A stretch of DNA of 64,000 bases, taken from NCBI GenBank assembly GCA_017625775.1, contig JAGAKE010000002.1, positions 186,001-250,000 of the forward strand, given 5' to 3'. Shown one piece after another: positions 61,457 to 64,000 of the stretch. Under the pieces are notes generated by a model. That model was not told the origin of the DNA. It ran no database searches and saw nothing but the letters and a program-made list of their open reading frames with translations. How positions within the stretch are numbered: position 1 is the stretch's first letter; every line of letters starts with the position of its first letter. The DNA comes from Fibrobacteraceae bacterium (lineage in GTDB: Bacteria > Fibrobacterota > Fibrobacteria > Fibrobacterales > Fibrobacteraceae). A program made the position numbers and the translations under genes.

Positions 61457-62463
61457 TTTGGCTTGGAATAGAATCTAGTTGTGATGAAACGGCTTGTGCT
61501 GTACTAAAAGATGGCCCTGTTGTTGAAGTTTTGTCTAACCCATTGTACAGTCAAATTAAAGAACACTCTGTTTTTGGCGGAGTTGTTCCAGAAGTAGCGG
61601 CGAGAGAACATTTAAAAAAAATTTCAAGCATTGCATCAGAAGCAATTAAGTTGTCTGGAATTTCTTTTTCTGATATCGGGGCAATAGCTTATACAGCGGG
61701 GCCTGGTTTAATGGGACCACTTTTAGTGGGTGCTAGTTTTGCTCGCGGTCTATCTCAAGACCTTAGAATTCCTGCTTATGGAATCAACCATTTAGAAGGG
61801 CATTTGGCTGCAGCCTGGCTTTCTGCTCAAGATTTAAAACCGCCTTTTTTGACATTAACTGTTTCTGGGGGGCATACGGAATTAATTCTTGAAGAAGAAA
61901 ATTTTAAATATACGGCTATAGGCAGAACTCGAGATGATGCTGCCGGAGAAGCTTTTGATAAATGCGGTAAATTACTTGGTCTTGGTTATCCGGCCGGAGC
62001 TGTTATTGGAAAATTAGCCGTAGGTCATAACCGAAAATTTCATCATTTTCCTAGAGCTCTCAAAGGCAAAGAAAATGCAGAATTTTCATTTAGTGGTTTA
62101 AAAACTTCTGTTTTGCGTTATGTAGAAACTCATTCGCCAGAATACATCCAAGAAAATTTAGGCGATATTTGCGCTTCATTAGAAGAAGCTATTGTAGATA
62201 TTTTAGTTTCAAAAACGGTTTGGGCCTTGAAAAAAACAGGAATGAAAACTTTGGTAGTTGGCGGCGGTGTGAGTGCAAACCAACATTTGAGAGAACAATT
62301 ACAGAGGTATTGTGTAGGGCGTGGTATTCGTTTGTGTTTCCCTGATCGTTCTTTAAGTACTGATAATGGAGCTATGATTGCCGCTGCTGCTATTCGACGT
62401 GAAAAAGAACACGCTCTTTTGAATATTGAAGAAGTTAAGCCATGGATGCCGCTTGCACCATGA
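61453..62463 (+). CDS. tsaD: tRNA N6-adenosine threonylcarbamoyltransferase TsaD
   Basis: A 336-residue ASKHA-fold enzyme that transfers the threonylcarbamoyl group to A37. Signature GIESSCDETACAV, VPEVAAREHLK with the metal His residues, INHLEGHLAAAW, LTVSGGHTELI, and GVSANQHLR. Works with the Sua5-type enzyme at 23055; TsaB and TsaE are not in the window. Confidence 0.97.
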   Translation: MIWLGIESSCDETACAVLKDGPVVEVLSNPLYSQIKEHSVFGGVVPEVAAREHLKKISSIASEAIKLSGISFSDIGAIAYTAGPGLMGPLLVGASFARGLSQDLRIPAYGINHLEGHLAAAWLSAQDLKPPFLTLTVSGGHTELILEEENFKYTAIGRTRDDAAGEAFDKCGKLLGLGYPAGAVIGKLAVGHNRKFHHFPRALKGKENAEFSFSGLKTSVLRYVETHSPEYIQENLGDICASLEEAIVDILVSKTVWALKKTGMKTLVVGGGVSANQHLREQLQRYCVGRGIRLCFPDRSLSTDNGAMIAAAAIRREKEHALLNIEEVKPWMPLAP

Positions 62464-62496
62464 TGAAAATCCGTATATTGTTTGTGTGAGGTTTTT

Positions 62497-62901
62497 ATGC
62501 GGATTTCAAAAGAATTTTTAATCGTTAGTTTGATTTTTTTAGCTGATTTTGCATTGGCTACAGAACCCGCTATTTTCCGCCCAGAAAAACGCGCCACAAA
62601 AGTAGAAATGGTTGATTCTACTCAAGCGGACAACATTAGATTAAATGTGGATATTTTTGGTGATATTCCAGTCGGTTCTTATTACATTTTTTGGGATAAT
62701 GTGGACGTCAGCGATGAAATGAAAAAACTGATGACTACAAGAGATTTTGCTAAAGATGAATTTTTTATGCAAAACATAGACCGTGAAGAATTTGAACAAG
62801 AACGAATGCTTTTATTATTTGAAGATCGTAAAAGAGAATTTTTCCGTTTATATCCAGAAGAAGCGTTAAAAGAATTGGAAGAGGAAAAAGCAGATCAATG
62901 A
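62497..62901 (+). CDS. Small exported protein of unknown function
   Basis: A 134-residue protein: signal peptide MRISKEFLIVSLIFLADFALA, a short beta region (IFGDIPVGSYYIFWDNVDVS) and an acidic C-terminal helix (LEEEKADQ). ATG 62497 is chosen because GAGG lies 5 nt upstream; the in-frame codon at 62482 has none. It overlaps birA by 4 nt. No family recognised. Confidence 0.6.
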   Translation: MRISKEFLIVSLIFLADFALATEPAIFRPEKRATKVEMVDSTQADNIRLNVDIFGDIPVGSYYIFWDNVDVSDEMKKLMTTRDFAKDEFFMQNIDREEFEQERMLLLFEDRKREFFRLYPEEALKELEEEKADQ

Positions 62902-63662
62902 TTTCTTCGTTTGAAGATTGGAAAATTCAGGGGCTTTTTGGTGCGCCCTCCGTTTTGTTTGATTCTGTGGATAGCACTCATTTAGAAATGAAACGCCGCT
63001 ATCAAGATTTAATTGATGGCACGGTAATTGTGGCGAATTCTCAAATAGCAGGGCGTGGGCGTCATTTTCGTCAGTGGGTTTCGCCTGCTGAAAAAAATTT
63101 GTATTTCAATATTCTTCTTCCGCTTCATGAAATTCCTTTGAAAAACGCTCCTCAGTTGATGCAAGTCGCTGCTTTGTCCATAGCAGAATTTTTAAATGAT
63201 TCGGGAATATCAGGAATTTTTGTAAAGTGGCCAAATGATATTTGGCATGGAAAAGAAAAATTAGGCGGAGTGATTGCGGAAATTTTGCCTAGTCCTGTTG
63301 AACGGAAATTGTCTTTAGGAATTGGCCTGAATGTCAATGTAAGTGTTTCTGATTTGAGTGGTATTGATAAGCCGGCCACTAGCCTCTCTATTTTGAGTGG
63401 AAAAATTTTAGATCGAGAAAAGTTGTTGATAGACATATTGAAAAAATTAGAGCAAGCCTTTGAAGAATTTCGTAATTTTGGAATTTTACCTTGGTTAGAA
63501 AAATGGCGTAAAATGGCTTGTTTTGTAGGTTCGTCAGCAAGTATTGTGGAAGGGAAAACAAGCATAACAGGAAAAATTTTAGGAATTGAAAATGATGGCA
63601 GTCTTTTGTTTGAAACGGAATCTGGGGTGCGGCGAATTTACTCTGGAGATTTAGAAATATGA
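62898..63662 (+). CDS. birA: Biotin-[acetyl-CoA-carboxylase] ligase
   Basis: A 254-residue ligase that attaches biotin to the carboxylase carrier protein. Motifs: DSVDSTHLEMKR, the adenylate loop AGRGRHFRQW, VKWPNDIWHGKEKLGGVIAE and a C-terminal SH3-like segment. The N-terminal DNA-binding domain of E. coli BirA is absent, so it is not a repressor. Overlaps the flanking genes. Confidence 0.93.
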   Translation: MISSFEDWKIQGLFGAPSVLFDSVDSTHLEMKRRYQDLIDGTVIVANSQIAGRGRHFRQWVSPAEKNLYFNILLPLHEIPLKNAPQLMQVAALSIAEFLNDSGISGIFVKWPNDIWHGKEKLGGVIAEILPSPVERKLSLGIGLNVNVSVSDLSGIDKPATSLSILSGKILDREKLLIDILKKLEQAFEEFRNFGILPWLEKWRKMACFVGSSASIVEGKTSITGKILGIENDGSLLFETESGVRRIYSGDLEI

Positions 63663-64000
63663 ATCAGGGTTACGTTCATTCATTTCACACAGCGGCCGCA
63701 GCAGATGGGCCTGGAGTTCGTTTTGCAATATTTCTAAGCGGTTGCCCTTTTCGTTGCAAGTATTGTCATAATCCGGATACTTGGGAAATGAAACGAGGAA
63801 CCTTAAAGACAGTAGATTCTTTATTAGATGAAATCAAAAAATATGCGAGTTTTCTTCGTATGGCTGGCGGGCTTACTATTACTGGTGGGGAGCCTTTAGC
63901 ACAATCAGAGTTTGCTTATGAAATTTTTTCTCGTGTAAAGCAAGAATTTAGTTTGCACACGGCTCTAGATACTCAAGGTTTCCTTGCTGGAACTTTGCCT
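63659..64000 (+). CDS. pflA: Pyruvate formate-lyase activating enzyme, 3'-truncated by window edge
   Basis: 114 codons are visible of a radical-SAM activase that installs the glycyl radical on pyruvate formate-lyase. The cluster motif CPFRCKYC is preceded by DGPGVRFAIFLSG, and the SAM-binding GGEP motif reads LTITGGEPLAQ. The ATG at 63659 overlaps the birA stop (ATGA). It points to anaerobic pyruvate metabolism with formate production. The gene continues beyond the window. Confidence 0.93.
   Translation, partial: MNQGYVHSFHTAAAADGPGVRFAIFLSGCPFRCKYCHNPDTWEMKRGTLKTVDSLLDEIKKYASFLRMAGGLTITGGEPLAQSEFAYEIFSRVKQEFSLHTALDTQGFLAGTLP

Noticed and set aside
62130-62597. A 155-codon open frame antisense to tsaD and the start of the next gene
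   Set aside because: It mirrors conserved tsaD codons; composition is that of a shadow frame and no start signal is visible.
63152-63565. A 137-codon minus-strand frame inside birA
   Set aside because: Antisense to conserved birA motifs with no start signal of its own.
63690-63700. GC-rich GCGGCCGC palindrome in pflA
   Set aside because: It encodes an alanine run in the conserved N-terminal part and shows no sign of being a functional site.

Overview
The window looks like a stretch of core chromosome from an AT-rich member of the Fibrobacterota (Fibrobacter relatives). The best single marker is the lipoprotein at 26847-27686: a serine-rich linker followed by a domain of the Fibrobacter succinogenes major paralogous (FISUMP) type. 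Supporting signs are a secreted beta-propeller protein with a FlgD-like C-terminal Ig domain, a PorV/PorQ-like barrel, and -10 elements of the Bacteroidota-like form TAnnTTTG. No insertion sequence, prophage, CRISPR array or integrase is visible, and base composition looks even, so little of the window suggests recent transfer.

Layout. 1-6304: end of metF, an outer-membrane barrel on the minus strand, then a tight plus-strand run of LolA-like protein, propeller/FlgD-like protein, PorV-like barrel and recF. 6318-9779: minus-strand rhomboid-like/TPR protein, Ser/Thr kinase and LOG-family protein. 9895-13636: a 70-residue protein, dxr, a putative small RNA and tkt. 13791-19838: a GT-C membrane glycosyltransferase with an NPCBM domain, a DPM1-like glycosyltransferase, gmk and priA. 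20146-28194: a large DUF349-repeat protein, a Sua5-type tRNA modification enzyme, truA, a membrane protein with an HTH-like tail, a MauE/DoxX-like protein coupled to a 57-residue membrane ORF, the FISUMP lipoprotein and a lone nuoA. 28255-38638: thiM-thiE under a TPP riboswitch, uvrB, an extracytoplasmic peptide-binding lipoprotein, rnc, acpP-fabG-fabD and plsX-rpmF-yceD. 38763-50560: a GT2 enzyme, topoisomerase III, a GH3/NagZ-like enzyme, a DnaQ-type exonuclease, a small secreted protein, a GRP-type sugar transporter, gluQ, and a 1318-residue protein built like a DUF4011/SF1 helicase/Vsr/DUF3320 protein but with eroded motifs. 50695-64000: a quinone/heme cluster (ubiE, ubiX, ubiA, 2-TM protein, protoporphyrinogen oxidase), tRNA-Leu(UAA), two convergently overlapping small genes, recJ-holB-envC-like-ftsX, and ybbR-like, tsaD, a small secreted protein, birA and the start of pflA.

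The most interesting pattern is regulatory. At about 17 transcription-unit starts a -10-like hexamer ends 6-9 nt before the start codon and usually no Shine-Dalgarno is present; five of these are exact TAnnTTTG. Genes inside operons, and other unit-leading genes, carry normal GGAG-type sites. This predicts that many transcripts here are leaderless, and it changes several start codons (nuoA, ftsX, yceD, the sugar transporter). Other notable items are the eroded helicase/nuclease protein, a rhomboid-like protein lacking catalytic residues beside a kinase, a glycosyltransferase-NPCBM fusion, a candidate 70-nt RNA between dxr and tkt, and a TPP riboswitch whose platform can hide the thiM ribosome-binding site.

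All calls come from reading the sequence; no database search was run.
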